DNA from: Lichenicoccus roseus
GTDB taxonomy: Bacteria; Pseudomonadota; Alphaproteobacteria; Acetobacterales; Acetobacteraceae
Direction: 5' to 3'
Assembly (NCBI RefSeq): GCF_005844085.1
Contig: NZ_VCDI01000002.1
Span: 744,001 to 808,000, forward strand
Length of the DNA: 64,000 nucleotides
Shown: piece after piece, positions 7,524-17,043 of the stretch
Position numbering within the stretch: the stretch's first letter is position 1
How the letters are laid out: each line of letters opens with the position of its first letter
Program-made: the position numbers and the translations under genes
The notes under the pieces: generated by a model
The model's input: the letters and a program-made list of their open reading frames with translations, nothing else
Databases searched by the model: none
Told to the model about the DNA's origin: nothing

Positions 7524-10417
7524 GCCGGACCCGCTGCGGGCTCGTACTTGGCGAGGTAGGTGGTACGCGGCTTCACCCCGAGGTCGCCGAGCAGGCTGTA
7601 GTTGCGCGGATCCTGCCGCTTCGCACGCACGGCGCTGGTCGCGTCGGCAAGGTCGCCGAAGCTGATCGCCTGGGTCGGGCACGCGGTCTGGCAGGCGGTG
7701 CGCACGGTGCCGTCGGAAATCGGATTGCCGGTCTTGTCGCTGTCGATGCGGCCCTCGGCGATGCGCTGCACGCAGTACGTGCATTTCTCCATCACCCCGC
7801 GGGCGCGCACCGTCACATCGGGATTGCGCTGCTCGGCAAGCTGCGGCGCGGCGCCGGCGCTGTAGTCGAGGTAGTTGAAGCGGCGCACCTTGTACGGGCA
7901 GTAGCCTGAGCAGGCGCGGGTGCCGATGCAGCGGTTGTAGACCATGACGTTCAGGCCTTCATGGTCGTGCACGGTGGCCTCCACCGGACAGCCGACCTCG
8001 CACGGCGCGTCCTCGCAATGCATGCAGGGAACCGGCTGGAAATGCGTCGCCGGGCTCGCCGCGTCGCCCTCGTAGTAGCGGTCGATGCGCAGCCAGTGCA
8101 TCTCGCGGCCTTCGGCGACCTGCTCGCGCCCGACCACGGCGATGTTGTTCTCCGCCTGGCACGACACCACGCACGCATTGCAGCCGATGCAGCTGTCGAG
8201 GTCGATCACCATGCCCCATGCCCTGGTGGCGGTGGTTCCGGTGTCGGCGGGGGAACTGCCGCTTGCCGCCCTGCCGCCGTAGAGCCGGTCCGCCGTATCA
8301 GCCTTGTCGCCCACCGGTGCGGCGCCGACCTGCTGCACGCGCACCAGGTCGTGGCCTTCCATCGTGTTGTGGTCCTGCGTCGTCACCAGCTGGTGCCTGC
8401 GCCCGGTGCGCGTGATGGAAGCCGACGGGATGTGGAACGAATTCGCCACCGGACGCAGCAGGGCGGCGTCGTAGCCGATGCCGGTCGCCAGCATGTCCGG
8501 ATTGCTGCGGCCATAGCCCAGCGTCAGGGTGACGCTGCGCGCCGCCTGTCCGGGCATGATCCAGGCCGGCCCCTCGACCGCGCGGCCATCGGCTTCCAGC
8601 CGCAGCACGTCGCCCGCGACGATGCCAAGCTCCTTGCCGAGGGTGGGCGAGACCAGCACGGCGTTGTCCCAGACGATACGCGTCAGCGGCTTCGGCAGCT
8701 CCTGCAGCCAGGCATTGTTGGCGCCGGCGCCGTCGCGGAGCACCGGATCGGGCCTGAACAGCACGTCCACCTTGCCCGGTGGCGTAGCCGGCGGCGTCGG
8801 CGATCCGCCACCGGGTGCGGAAGTGACCGCGACCGGTCCGGCCTGGCTATCCGCGATGAAGCCCTGCAGCAGCGCCTGGTGCCAGGCCGTGTCGAAATTC
8901 CCGCCCATCCGCGTTCGCCAGTAGGCGCGCAGCAGCGTCTGCCCGTCCTGCGGCTGCGCGTCGGTCAGCAGCGACAGGATCTCCGGCACGGTACGGCCGG
9001 CGTACAGCGGCAGGATGGTCGGCTGGATCAGGCCGATGGTGCCGTCGGCGGCGCGGGCATCGCCCCAGCTTTCCAGCGGATGGGCGAGCGGGATGTGCCA
9101 GTCGCAGGCGGCGGCGGTCTCGTCGGCGTAGAGGCCGGCATGCAGCTTCATCGGCACCCGTTCGAGCGCCTGCGCAAAGCCAAGCGAGGAGGGGGCGTCC
9201 TGCACCGGATTGACGTCCAGCATCACCAGCGTGCGGACCTGCCCGCGCTGCATCGCCTGCACCAGGGCAGGCAGGTCCTCGGCTTGCGCCGCCACCGGGG
9301 CGATCGGCAGCACGGTGCGGCCAAGATTGCCAAGCCGGGCATTGAGCCTGTGCACTGCTTCGTGCACGGATACCGGCTGCCACGCGCCCGCCACCACCAT
9401 CGTGCTGCCATCCGCGTTGGCGAGCGCCTGCGCCACCCGCTTCTGCCAGGGATCGTCGCCCCCATCGGGGAGCCTGTGCGCCAGCCGCTCGATGTCGGAC
9501 TGCGCCGCCACCAGAAGATGGTCGGCCTTGCTGCTGGTCAGTGTCGGTGTCGGCGCCACCGCGTGCAGGGTAAGCAGCGTGCCGCGCGCTGCCGAGGCCC
9601 GTCGCGCCTCGGCCCAGCGCGAGGCCAGCCCGACCTGGCGCGGACCCGGATCAAGGATGTCGCCATCGAGCGACACCACGGTTCGTGCCTGCGAAAAATC
9701 GTAGAGCATGTCGAGCGGCTGCCCGAACGCGCGCGCGGCACCGGTACGCGCTGCGAACGCATCGGCGGGCGCGTGCACATGCCAGCGTAGTCCGGGGAAG
9801 CGTTGCTGCAGGCCCCGGATCTGCGCCAGCAGCGACGGCGAGGTGACCGGCCCGGTCAGAAGATGCAGCCCGTCGCGCGGCAAAGCCTCGATCACGGGGC
9901 GCAGGCTGTCCCAATCGTCCGGGCGTCCGAGCCGCAGCACCGCCTGCGAGCGGAACGGGTCCCAGAAATCCAGCACCGAGGCCTGTCCGGCGATGTCGGT
10001 GCCGCCACGGCTCCATGGATGCGCCGGCGCCCCCTCGATCTTGATCGGACGGCCGTCCCGCGTGAGCACCGTGACGCCGTTGGCATGGCCATCGATTAGG
10101 GTCGACGAGGCGTAGCGCATCACCTGTCCCGGATGCGCCTCGCGCGGCTGTTCGACGTACGGGATCTCCTTCGAACGAGGGTCGTCATCCGGATCGTCGC
10201 AGCCGGCGAGCCCGGCCAGCGATAGCGACGCCGCCATCAGGCGCAGGAACGCACGCCGGTCGACGCCACGCCCCGGCGACGCGTTCGGGAACTCGGTGTG
10301 CAGGAAGCGGCGGAAGGCGTCGTTGCCGTCGAGCTGGTCCAGGCTGCGCCAGAGTGCGCCGTGCTGGGCCGACAGCCTGCCGCGCAGCGTCGCCAGGCCG
10401 GGATGCTCGCGGCTCAT
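7520..10417 (-). CDS. actB: Alternative Complex III iron-sulfur/molybdopterin-like subunit ActB
   Basis: This 965-residue periplasmic subunit fuses a molybdopterin-oxidoreductase-like region (about residues 60-670) to a ferredoxin region holding four Fe-S clusters. Near residue 52 there is a Tat-like signal, DRRAFLRLMAASLSLAGLAG, preceded by an N-terminal tail. Cluster motifs are CIGCNACVVSCQ, CMHCEDAPCEVGCP, CIGTRACSGYCP and CTYCVQRI followed by CQTACP. In characterised ACIII the Mo-like domain holds no molybdenum, and the clusters wire electrons to the haems. It follows actA after 22 bp. Confidence 0.95.
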   Translation of the reverse strand: MSREHPGLATLRGRLSAQHGALWRSLDQLDGNDAFRRFLHTEFPNASPGRGVDRRAFLRLMAASLSLAGLAGCDDPDDDPRSKEIPYVEQPREAHPGQVMRYASSTLIDGHANGVTVLTRDGRPIKIEGAPAHPWSRGGTDIAGQASVLDFWDPFRSQAVLRLGRPDDWDSLRPVIEALPRDGLHLLTGPVTSPSLLAQIRGLQQRFPGLRWHVHAPADAFAARTGAARAFGQPLDMLYDFSQARTVVSLDGDILDPGPRQVGLASRWAEARRASAARGTLLTLHAVAPTPTLTSSKADHLLVAAQSDIERLAHRLPDGGDDPWQKRVAQALANADGSTMVVAGAWQPVSVHEAVHRLNARLGNLGRTVLPIAPVAAQAEDLPALVQAMQRGQVRTLVMLDVNPVQDAPSSLGFAQALERVPMKLHAGLYADETAAACDWHIPLAHPLESWGDARAADGTIGLIQPTILPLYAGRTVPEILSLLTDAQPQDGQTLLRAYWRTRMGGNFDTAWHQALLQGFIADSQAGPVAVTSAPGGGSPTPPATPPGKVDVLFRPDPVLRDGAGANNAWLQELPKPLTRIVWDNAVLVSPTLGKELGIVAGDVLRLEADGRAVEGPAWIMPGQAARSVTLTLGYGRSNPDMLATGIGYDAALLRPVANSFHIPSASITRTGRRHQLVTTQDHNTMEGHDLVRVQQVGAAPVGDKADTADRLYGGRAASGSSPADTGTTATRAWGMVIDLDSCIGCNACVVSCQAENNIAVVGREQVAEGREMHWLRIDRYYEGDAASPATHFQPVPCMHCEDAPCEVGCPVEATVHDHEGLNVMVYNRCIGTRACSGYCPYKVRRFNYLDYSAGAAPQLAEQRNPDVTVRARGVMEKCTYCVQRIAEGRIDSDKTGNPISDGTVRTACQTACPTQAISFGDLADATSAVRAKRQDPRNYSLLGDLGVKPRTTYLAKYEPAAGPA

Positions 10418-10439
10418 GCGCAGCCTGCCGGTGCGGCCG

Positions 10440-11099
10440 TCACCGGTGGCAGACCGAGCAGTCGGAGAGCTGTGCCCCGCTGCGGATGTGGTACTGCGCC
10501 AGAAGCGCCTTTCCGCGTGCGGCCTGGTCGGCGGGCGGCATCCATTCGGTGTTCCAGACCTGGTCGGGGTTGCGCAGGCGCATCGCCGGGTTGCGATGGC
10601 AGTCTAGGCAGAACTGCATGGAGAGGTTCTGCGCCCGCGCGGTCAGCTGCATCCGGTCGATCGCGCCATGGCAGGACGAGCAGCCGACGCCCTTGGCGAC
10701 GTGGATGCTGTGGTTGAAATAGACATAGTCGGGTAGCCGGTTCACCCGCACCCAGGCGAGCGGCATGTCGTGCGCGAGGCTGTCGCGCACCGGCGCCAGC
10801 ATCGCCGCCCCGGTCCAGAGCTGGGAGTGGCAGGTCATGCAGGTGTGCGTCGGCGGCAGCCCGGCGCTCGCACTCGCCTCGACCCCGGTGTGGCAGTAGC
10901 GGCAGTCGAGGCCGAGCTCCCCGACATGATGCTTGTGACTGAACGGCACCGGCTGTTCCGGCGCGATGCCGACACGCGAGATGTACGACGAGTGCTGCAG
11001 CAGCTCCAGGGTCAGAGCGCTGGCGCCCACAAGCAGCAGCAGGGACAACATTGCAAGCCGAAGCCAGGCATCCGCTCCGGGTGCAAAAAGCTGACGCAT
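10440..11099 (-). CDS. actA: Alternative Complex III pentahaem cytochrome c ActA
   Basis: This 219-residue protein has one N-terminal membrane anchor (about residues 12-32) and five CXXCH motifs in order: CRYCH, CMTCH, CSSCH, CLDCH and CSVCH, the last at the extreme C terminus. ActA of known complexes is a pentahaem cytochrome that collects electrons from ActB and passes them to ActE or the oxidase. It is the first gene of the ten-gene operon. The 180 bp between it and fdxA should hold the operon promoter, but I could not identify convincing -35/-10 boxes. Confidence 0.95.
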   Translation of the reverse strand: MRQLFAPGADAWLRLAMLSLLLLVGASALTLELLQHSSYISRVGIAPEQPVPFSHKHHVGELGLDCRYCHTGVEASASAGLPPTHTCMTCHSQLWTGAAMLAPVRDSLAHDMPLAWVRVNRLPDYVYFNHSIHVAKGVGCSSCHGAIDRMQLTARAQNLSMQFCLDCHRNPAMRLRNPDQVWNTEWMPPADQAARGKALLAQYHIRSGAQLSDCSVCHR

Positions 11100-11279
11100 G
11101 GGCCGCTGTGCGCTCTGGCCTAGGTGCGCCGGCGCGGGCTGGCCTGCCTGGAGTTCGTCATGCCGTCCCACCCTGCACCAAGCCACGCGCCATCGAGGTT
11201 ATGCGTGGCGGTCGTGCCGGCTGCCAGGGGAATCCGGCAAACTTTTCCGTCAGGTCGGCGGATCAGACCGTGCTGCCGC

Positions 11280-11618
11280 TCAGCCGGCGCTCTGGCCCGG
11301 CTCCGGCGAGAACAGCGCGGCCTTGTCCGGCTTGTCCTTCCACTCGTCGGCGTCGGCCGGCGGCGTGCCCTTCCGGGTGATGTTCGGCCAGATGCGGGAG
11401 AACTCGGTGTTCTTCTCGGCCCAGGCGCCGGCGCGGTCGTCGCTGTCCGGGAAGATCGCTTCCGCCGGGCATTCCGGTTCGCACACGCCGCAATCGATGC
11501 ATTCGTCCGGATTGATCACGAGCATGTTCTCGCCGACATAGAAGCAGTCGACGGGACACACCTCGATGCAATCCATGTATTTGCAGCGGATGCAGTTTTC
11601 GGTGACCACGTAGGTCAT
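11280..11618 (-). CDS. fdxA: Seven-iron ferredoxin FdxA
   Basis: This 112-residue soluble electron carrier has the FdxA pattern: [19 protein letters not shown] (3Fe-4S cluster plus one 4Fe-4S cysteine) and [12 protein letters not shown] (4Fe-4S), followed by the long C-terminal tail of the alphaproteobacterial family. Two ATGs are 6 bp apart. The one at 11618 is chosen because a GGAG lies 6 nt upstream of it, whereas it would abut the ATG at 11624. Downstream is the ACIII operon, which may use separate transcription. Confidence 0.95.
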   Translation of the reverse strand: MTYVVTENCIRCKYMDCIEVCPVDCFYVGENMLVINPDECIDCGVCEPECPAEAIFPDSDDRAGAWAEKNTEFSRIWPNITRKGTPPADADEWKDKPDKAALFSPEPGQSAG

Positions 11619-11706
11619 CACCATCTCCAGAAATGCGGTCGTCCGGCAGGACAAGGCGGGCCGGGAGATATGCGGAGGTTTGCGGGCAAGCGCAAGGCGC
11701 GCGGCT

Positions 11707-12057
11707 TCATGGGGCGGGCTGCAGACCGGCCGTCGTCGGTTCGATCCCGGACCGGCCTGGCTCGGGGATCTCCTCGTAGAGGGTGCGCGCCTCGCTGGCC
11801 GGGCCACGGCGCGAGGCCAGCGCCAGGATGCGCAGCACGGTGACGCCCTGGCCACGCCGGGGCAGCGTCACCACGTCGCCGGGCCGCAGGCGCGCATGCG
11901 GCTTGTCGGTCGGCTGCCGGTTCACCCGGATCAGGCCGTCCTGCACCAGCCGGGCACAATCCGACCGGGCCTTCAGGAAGCGTGCACACCAGAGCCACTT
12001 GTCGAGCCGCTGCCAGTTGCGGTCCTCCTGGTCCGGCACCGCCGGTGGCCTGCTCAC
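11707..12057 (-). CDS. S4-domain RNA-binding protein (Hsp15-like)
   Basis: This 116-residue protein has an S4 RNA-binding fold near the N terminus: [20 protein letters not shown] at about 16-35 and a beta-strand stretch around RPGDVVTL. In Hsp15-type proteins the domain binds 50S subunits carrying nascent chains. Its start overlaps the helicase stop by 4 bp. Helicase-S4-fdxA is a recurrent alphaproteobacterial order. The C-terminal tail ([13 protein letters not shown]) is low-complexity. Confidence 0.9.
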   Translation of the reverse strand: MSRPPAVPDQEDRNWQRLDKWLWCARFLKARSDCARLVQDGLIRVNRQPTDKPHARLRPGDVVTLPRRGQGVTVLRILALASRRGPASEARTLYEEIPEPGRSGIEPTTAGLQPAP

Positions 12058-14717
12058 CGGCGACCGCGCAGCAAGGCCAGGGCCGCAAACGGGCCGTCAC
12101 GGCTGGGTTGGGGGGCAGGCGTCACCTCGGGCGGCGCCGCCTGAACGCGCTGCCGGGTGCTGCCCGGAGCAGGCGCTTCCCGGCGGCGGGCGATGCTCAT
12201 CAAGGGCGGGCAGGGCGGCCCGGCATGGCCGGCCGGCAGCGGGGCGGCCGGCCGCAACCGGACCTCGAGGCCGCGCAGCACCGCCGGCAGCAGGTCGGCG
12301 CGCACCGAGAGCCGCGATGCGAGGTCGGCGGGAAGCGCTGCCGGCCGGTCGCGGGTCAGCCAGGCGATCTCCGCCATGATCCGCTCGGCGACATCGAGAC
12401 GCAGCCAGACCGGACCGGCCGGCACCCAGCCGAGCGCCGCCAGCAGGGCGCTGCCGTCCGTCGCTGCCTCCTGGCGCGGCACGCTGACCGCTCCGGCGAA
12501 CGGCAGCGGCGGCACCGGGACGCCGGCGCGGACCGCCAGAAGCGCCGCGCGCAAGGTCGCCGGCCGGGGCTTGAGCAGCGCCGGCATGAACAAGGCGAGC
12601 CGTCCCGCCCTGATGCCGAGCGGCTTGAGACGCTGGCGCAGCAGCGGCGGGATCGCCTGCGCGGTCGGACCGCCGACCAGGCCACCCTCCTCGACCAGCC
12701 GGTGCAGCAGCCCGCGCAGCAGCGGGTCCGATTGTGCCCGGGACTGCGCCTCGAACAGCGGCGCCAGGTGGATCTCGATCTCGCGGTTCAGCCAGGCCTG
12801 CAGGCGTGCCCGCACCCGCTCGCGCTGCGAGCCGTCGAGGAATTCGCTGTCCAGCACCTCGACCATCGGCCGCAACAGCCCGGCGCCCGGTCGCAGCCGG
12901 GCGACCGGCGCGCCACGCCCGCCCGAGGCATCGGTCCAGAGCAGGCGCCGTGCATCCGCCGACATCGAGAAGGCGGCATCGGCGGCGGCGGCCAGCGCCT
13001 GCACCCGGCGCGGCATCTCCTCGCGCAGGGCCCGGCGCGCGGCGCGCAGCACCAGGCGCTTCTCCGGACCTTCCGCCAGCGGGTCGGGCTGGAAGCCGAA
13101 GCCCGCCACGTGGCCGACCGAGTGGCCCTCGACCACCACCTCGCCCTGGCTGGTGACCGCGGACAGCATGTCCTGGCCCTCGGTCTCGTCGAGCCGGCGG
13201 AACAGCAGCGCGGCGCGGCGGTCGACGAAGCGCGCGGTCAGCCGCTCGTGCAGCGCATCCGACAGCAGGTCCTCGACCTCGCGCGCCTTGGCCTGCCAGT
13301 GCGGCGCATCGTCCAGCCAGTCGCGGCGGGCGGCGATGTAGGAACACACGCGCACGCCGGACAGCCGTTGCATCAGCGTGTCGATGTCGCCGTCGCTGCG
13401 CGAGAGCTGGGCGATCTGCGTCGCCAGCCAGTCGGTCGGCAACCGCCCCTGGTTGATCACGCTGGTGAACACGCGGGCACACAGCCTGGTGTGGCTGTCG
13501 TCGCCGAGCTTGCGGAAGTCCGGGATCTGGCAGGCCTCCCAGAGCAGGCGGGTGGCGCTGCGGCTGCTCGCCAGGCGGCGGATGTCCGGCTCGCGGGCCA
13601 GAGTATCGAGCGTCTGCAGGTCGGCGGCCTCGTTGCCGGCGACCAGGCCGCGGCGCGGCGGCGGCACCAGCAGGCTCGCCAGCAGCAGGTCGGGACTGGT
13701 GAAATCGAGGTCACCGTTGCGCCAGAAGATCTGCTCGAGCGGATCGAAGCGGTGCGCCTCGACCGCCGCCACCACGTCCTCGGACAGTTCCGGGCAGGTC
13801 CCGGTGGTGCCGAAGGTGCCGTCGCGCATGCCGCGCCCGGCGCGTCCGGCGATCTGCGCCACCTCGGGGGCGGTCAGCCGGCGCGGCCGCGAGCCGTCGA
13901 ACTTCGACAGCCCGGCGAAGCCGACATGGTTCACGTCCATGTTCAGCCCCATGCCGATCGCGTCGGTGGCGACCAGGTAGTCGACTTCCTTGTCCTGGTA
14001 GAGCGCCACCTGGGCGTTGCGGGTGCGCGGCGACAGCCGGCCCATCACCACCGCGCAGCCACCGCGGCGGCGGCGTATCAGCTCGGCGATGGCGTACACC
14101 TCGGCGGCCGAGAAGGCGACCACGGCGGAACGCGGCGGCAGCTTGGTGAGCTTGGCCGCACCCGTATAGGTGAGCTGCGACAGTCGTGGCCGGGTCTCGA
14201 TCTCGGCGTCCGGGATCAGGCGTGACAGCAGGGGACGTATGGTCTCGGCGCCGAGGAACATGGTCTCGACCAGGCCACGTGCGTGCAGCAGGCGCTCGGT
14301 GAATACATGGCCACGGTCGGCGTCGGCGCAGAGCTGGATCTCGTCGACCGCCAGGAACTCCGGGGCGACGAAGCTGCCGCCGCGGTCTATCGGCATCGCC
14401 TCGACGGTGCAGGAGAAGTAGCGCGCGCCGGGTGGCACGATCTTCTCCTCGCCGGTGATCAGCGCGACGTTGCGCTCGCCCTTGGCGGCGACCATGCGGT
14501 CGTAGTTCTCGCGCGCCAGCAGTCGCAGCGGGAAGCCGATGATGCCGGAGTTGTGCGCGAGCAGCCGCTCGATGGCGAGGTGGGTCTTGCCGGTATTGGT
14601 GGGGCCAAGCACGGCCTTGACGCGATGCCGGACGCGGCCCGGATCGTCCGTGCCGTGCAGTCGGCTGCCGGCGGCCGACAGGTTAGGGCTGCGCACCCTG
14701 ATCGATGAGCCCGGCAT
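12054..14717 (-). CDS. Suv3/MgpS-like ATP-dependent RNA helicase
   Basis: An 887-residue superfamily 2 helicase of the Suv3 type. Residues about 35-190 hold the first RecA domain with Walker A (GPTNTGKTH) and a DEIQ box in VDEIQLCAD. The second domain carries ATDAIGMGLNMDV and the arginine-finger motif QIAGRAGRG. A long C-terminal region is family-typical and ends in a proline-rich tail. Relatives unwind RNA, in mitochondria together with an exoribonuclease. The ATG at 14717 is the first in frame; an internal GTG some 20 nt downstream is possible. The gene diverges from the aminopeptidase across about 110 bp. Confidence 0.9.
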   Translation of the reverse strand: MPGSSIRVRSPNLSAAGSRLHGTDDPGRVRHRVKAVLGPTNTGKTHLAIERLLAHNSGIIGFPLRLLARENYDRMVAAKGERNVALITGEEKIVPPGARYFSCTVEAMPIDRGGSFVAPEFLAVDEIQLCADADRGHVFTERLLHARGLVETMFLGAETIRPLLSRLIPDAEIETRPRLSQLTYTGAAKLTKLPPRSAVVAFSAAEVYAIAELIRRRRGGCAVVMGRLSPRTRNAQVALYQDKEVDYLVATDAIGMGLNMDVNHVGFAGLSKFDGSRPRRLTAPEVAQIAGRAGRGMRDGTFGTTGTCPELSEDVVAAVEAHRFDPLEQIFWRNGDLDFTSPDLLLASLLVPPPRRGLVAGNEAADLQTLDTLAREPDIRRLASSRSATRLLWEACQIPDFRKLGDDSHTRLCARVFTSVINQGRLPTDWLATQIAQLSRSDGDIDTLMQRLSGVRVCSYIAARRDWLDDAPHWQAKAREVEDLLSDALHERLTARFVDRRAALLFRRLDETEGQDMLSAVTSQGEVVVEGHSVGHVAGFGFQPDPLAEGPEKRLVLRAARRALREEMPRRVQALAAAADAAFSMSADARRLLWTDASGGRGAPVARLRPGAGLLRPMVEVLDSEFLDGSQRERVRARLQAWLNREIEIHLAPLFEAQSRAQSDPLLRGLLHRLVEEGGLVGGPTAQAIPPLLRQRLKPLGIRAGRLALFMPALLKPRPATLRAALLAVRAGVPVPPLPFAGAVSVPRQEAATDGSALLAALGWVPAGPVWLRLDVAERIMAEIAWLTRDRPAALPADLASRLSVRADLLPAVLRGLEVRLRPAAPLPAGHAGPPCPPLMSIARRREAPAPGSTRQRVQAAPPEVTPAPQPSRDGPFAALALLRGRR

Positions 14718-14828
14718 GCCTGTGATGGTCGGGTCGCCGCCCGCCGATTGCAAGCACTGGCTTCCTGCAGGACGCTTGCCAGCGATTCGAGGACGCCCGC
14801 CGAGGGCCCGCATACAAGGATGACCTTC

Positions 14829-16259
14829 ATGTTCGACCGACCGCTCGACTGTCTTGTCGCCGCCGATCGCGCCACCGGCGTGCGGCCCGTGCACGTCGTG
14901 CGGCCCGAGTCGCTGGATGATGCGTTGGGCCGCCTCGGCGGGGCCGGAAAGCTCGGCGGCTGGCTGCGGGACATCGGCTTCACGGCAAAGGCCGGAGAAC
15001 TGGCGCTGCTGCCCGGCGAGGCGGGGGTGTCGGCGGCGCTGCTCGGCATCGGCTCCGGCGGCGAACCGCCTGGACCCTACGCCTATGCCGGTCTGCCGCG
15101 CGGCCTGCCGCCCGGGGACTGGCAGCTGGAGGGACCGGAGCTGCCGGACGCCGATCGCGCCGTGCTCGGCTTCTGCCTCGGCGCCTATGGTTTCCGACCC
15201 TACAGGGACGCCGAGCCGCGGCAGCCGGCCAGGCTGGTGACGCGTTCCGTCGACCCGTCGGGGGACGGAGCATCGGGGGCGGCGCAGGCGCGGGCCATCT
15301 GGCTTGCACGCGACCTGATCAACATGCCGGCCAATGCACTCGGCCCGGCCGAGCTTGCGGACGCTGCCCGTGAGGTTGCTGCAGGCTTCGGCGCGGACGT
15401 CAGCATCCTGCAAGGCGAGGCGATCGAGCGCGGCTATCCGGCCATCCACGCCGTCGGGCGGGGTTCGCCGCGCACGCCTCGGGTAGTGCGTGCCGAATGG
15501 CGTGGCTCGGCGGCAACCGGCGAGGCGCCGCTGGTCTCGCTGGTCGGCAAGGGCGTCTGTTTCGACACCGGCGGCCTCGACCTCAAGCCCTCGGCGGCGA
15601 TGTTGCGCATGAAGAAGGACATGGGCGGCGCCGCGATCATGCTGGGCCTTGCGCGCCTGATCATGGAGCGCGACCTGCCGGTGCGGCTGCAGCTGCGGCT
15701 CGGCTGCGTGGAGAACAGTGTCTCTGGGGAGGCCATGCGGCCGTCCGACGTCATCGCCACCCGCGCCGGCCTCCATATCGAGATCGGCAACACCGACGCC
15801 GAGGGCCGGCTGGTGCTGTGCGACCTGCTGGACGAGGCCTGCGAGGATCGTCCCGACGTGCTGATCGACGCCGCGACGCTCACCGGCGCGGCGCGGGTGG
15901 CACTCGGCCCGGACCTGCCCGCGCTGTTCTGCAACGACGACGCGCTAGCCGGCGCCCTGCTGCGCGGCGGGGTGGAAGCGCACGACCCGGTCTGGCGCCT
16001 GCCACTGCACGCCGCCTACGACGACTGGCTCAGCAGCTCTGTCGGTCACCTGAATAATGTTTCATCAAAACCGATGGCCGGGGCAGTCACGGCAGCGTTG
16101 TTCCTGCAACGATTCGTCAAAAAATCTGTACCTTGGGCACATCTCGATACATACGCATGGCGCGACTCGGCGTCACCCGGTCGTCCGGAGGGGGGTGATG
16201 CCCAGGGACTCGGAGCCTGTTACAGAGGTTTGTTGCAGACTCTTAACCTTCAGGGGTAA
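14829..16259 (+). CDS. M17 leucyl aminopeptidase family protein
   Basis: This 476-residue cytosolic metallopeptidase removes N-terminal residues using two metal ions. The catalytic core is in the C-terminal half: VGKGVCFDTGGLDLKPS with the metal-binding Lys and Asp, MKKDMGGAA, and the signature NTDAEGRLVL. The start at 14829 is preferred over the ATG at 14820 because AGGA (14817-14820) is 8 nt upstream of the former and overlaps the latter. The last 200 bp, from about 16045, are richer in AT codons (for example AAT-AAT-GTT-TCA-TCA-AAA) than the rest of the gene, although the protein sequence stays family-like. Confidence 0.92.
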   Translation: MFDRPLDCLVAADRATGVRPVHVVRPESLDDALGRLGGAGKLGGWLRDIGFTAKAGELALLPGEAGVSAALLGIGSGGEPPGPYAYAGLPRGLPPGDWQLEGPELPDADRAVLGFCLGAYGFRPYRDAEPRQPARLVTRSVDPSGDGASGAAQARAIWLARDLINMPANALGPAELADAAREVAAGFGADVSILQGEAIERGYPAIHAVGRGSPRTPRVVRAEWRGSAATGEAPLVSLVGKGVCFDTGGLDLKPSAAMLRMKKDMGGAAIMLGLARLIMERDLPVRLQLRLGCVENSVSGEAMRPSDVIATRAGLHIEIGNTDAEGRLVLCDLLDEACEDRPDVLIDAATLTGAARVALGPDLPALFCNDDALAGALLRGGVEAHDPVWRLPLHAAYDDWLSSSVGHLNNVSSKPMAGAVTAALFLQRFVKKSVPWAHLDTYAWRDSASPGRPEGGDAQGLGACYRGLLQTLNLQG

Positions 16260-16281
16260 CCAAATCATCTTGGTAACGTAA
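16256..16281 (+). promoter_or_regulatory. Candidate ECF-sigma promoter upstream of the MarR-type gene
   Basis: GTAACC (16256-16261), 15 bp, then CGTAA (16277-16281). The same arrangement with identical spacing occurs at 40789-40814 before the methionine-rich peptide/sigma factor genes. It overlaps the stop codon of the aminopeptidase gene and lies 155 bp before the MarR start codon, so the transcript would have a long AT-rich leader. Assignment to an ECF sigma factor is an inference from the motif pair. Confidence 0.45.
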
Positions 16282-16435
16282 TCGGGACTGAACCAAATCA
16301 GTTTACCTGTCTATAAAGCGAGCTGTTACGATCTTGTTAACGCTTCCCGGGGTGGCGCACACGCGTGTCCTCCTGGCTTGGTTGTAGTCGGACCCTCCGG
16401 ATTATCGGTCGTGTCGTTGAAGAAAGGATTTTAAG

Positions 16436-16825
16436 GTGCCGCAACCCTCGTCGTCTGATCAGCTTGTCGGAACTCTGCGTGATACCGTCGTCTCCATGGT
16501 CCGTCGCGACGGACCTGACCTGTCGGCTCGTCAACTCGGTGTCTTCCTGACCTGCTATCTCCAGGAGGGCGCGCACACGGTCCGGGGCCTGGCCGCGGAG
16601 CTGAACGTCTCGAAGCCCGCGATCACCCGCGCGCTGGACCGCCTTGGCGAACTCGACCTTGCCCGCCGCAAGGTCGATCCGATGGATCGCCGTTCGATCC
16701 TGGTGCAGCGCACGCTGAAAGGCGCGGCCTATCTGCGCGAGCTTCGCTCGATCATGACCGAAGCCTCCAGCATCGCGCGCAAGGGCGGCCACGCCTCCGA
16801 GCACGGATCTCGCCGCGCCGGCTGA
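16436..16825 (+). CDS. MarR-family winged helix transcriptional regulator
   Basis: This 129-residue DNA-binding protein has the MarR fold: a helix-turn-helix in HTVRGLAAELNVSKPAITRA (about residues 49-68) followed by the wing residues KVDPMDRRSILVQ. The start is GTG at 16436 with AAGGA 7 nt upstream. An unusually AT-rich 176 bp region precedes it, containing repeated GGTAAC/GTTAAC words. The regulated genes are unknown; the exported protein downstream lies beyond a likely terminator. It resembles a conserved acetic-acid-bacterial regulator as I remember it, without a known function. Confidence 0.88.
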   Translation: MPQPSSSDQLVGTLRDTVVSMVRRDGPDLSARQLGVFLTCYLQEGAHTVRGLAAELNVSKPAITRALDRLGELDLARRKVDPMDRRSILVQRTLKGAAYLRELRSIMTEASSIARKGGHASEHGSRRAG

Positions 16826-16832
16826 TCGCTTC

Positions 16833-16852
16833 CGGCCCGGTGTCACGGGCCG
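16833..16852 (+). terminator. Hairpin after the MarR-type gene
   Basis: A 7 bp perfect stem (16833-16839 pairing with 16846-16852, CGGCCCG/CGGGCCG) with a 6-base loop begins 7 bp after the stop codon. No T-run follows, so it is a weak or Rho-assisted terminator candidate. Confidence 0.45.
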
Positions 16853-17043
16853 CCGGCATCACAGCTTCACCACGTCTGCCGTCCTGGCGGGAGACGCGGT
16901 GCGCGGTGGTCGATATGCTTCGCGGCCGAGCCGACAGCGCATGCTTGTGGCGTCCGTCGCAACCGGCCCGGTTCTCGAACGATAGTGGCGCAAGCGCATC
17001 TCCTGTCGATGCCGCACGCCAGTCTTTAAGAAAGGAATTCGCC

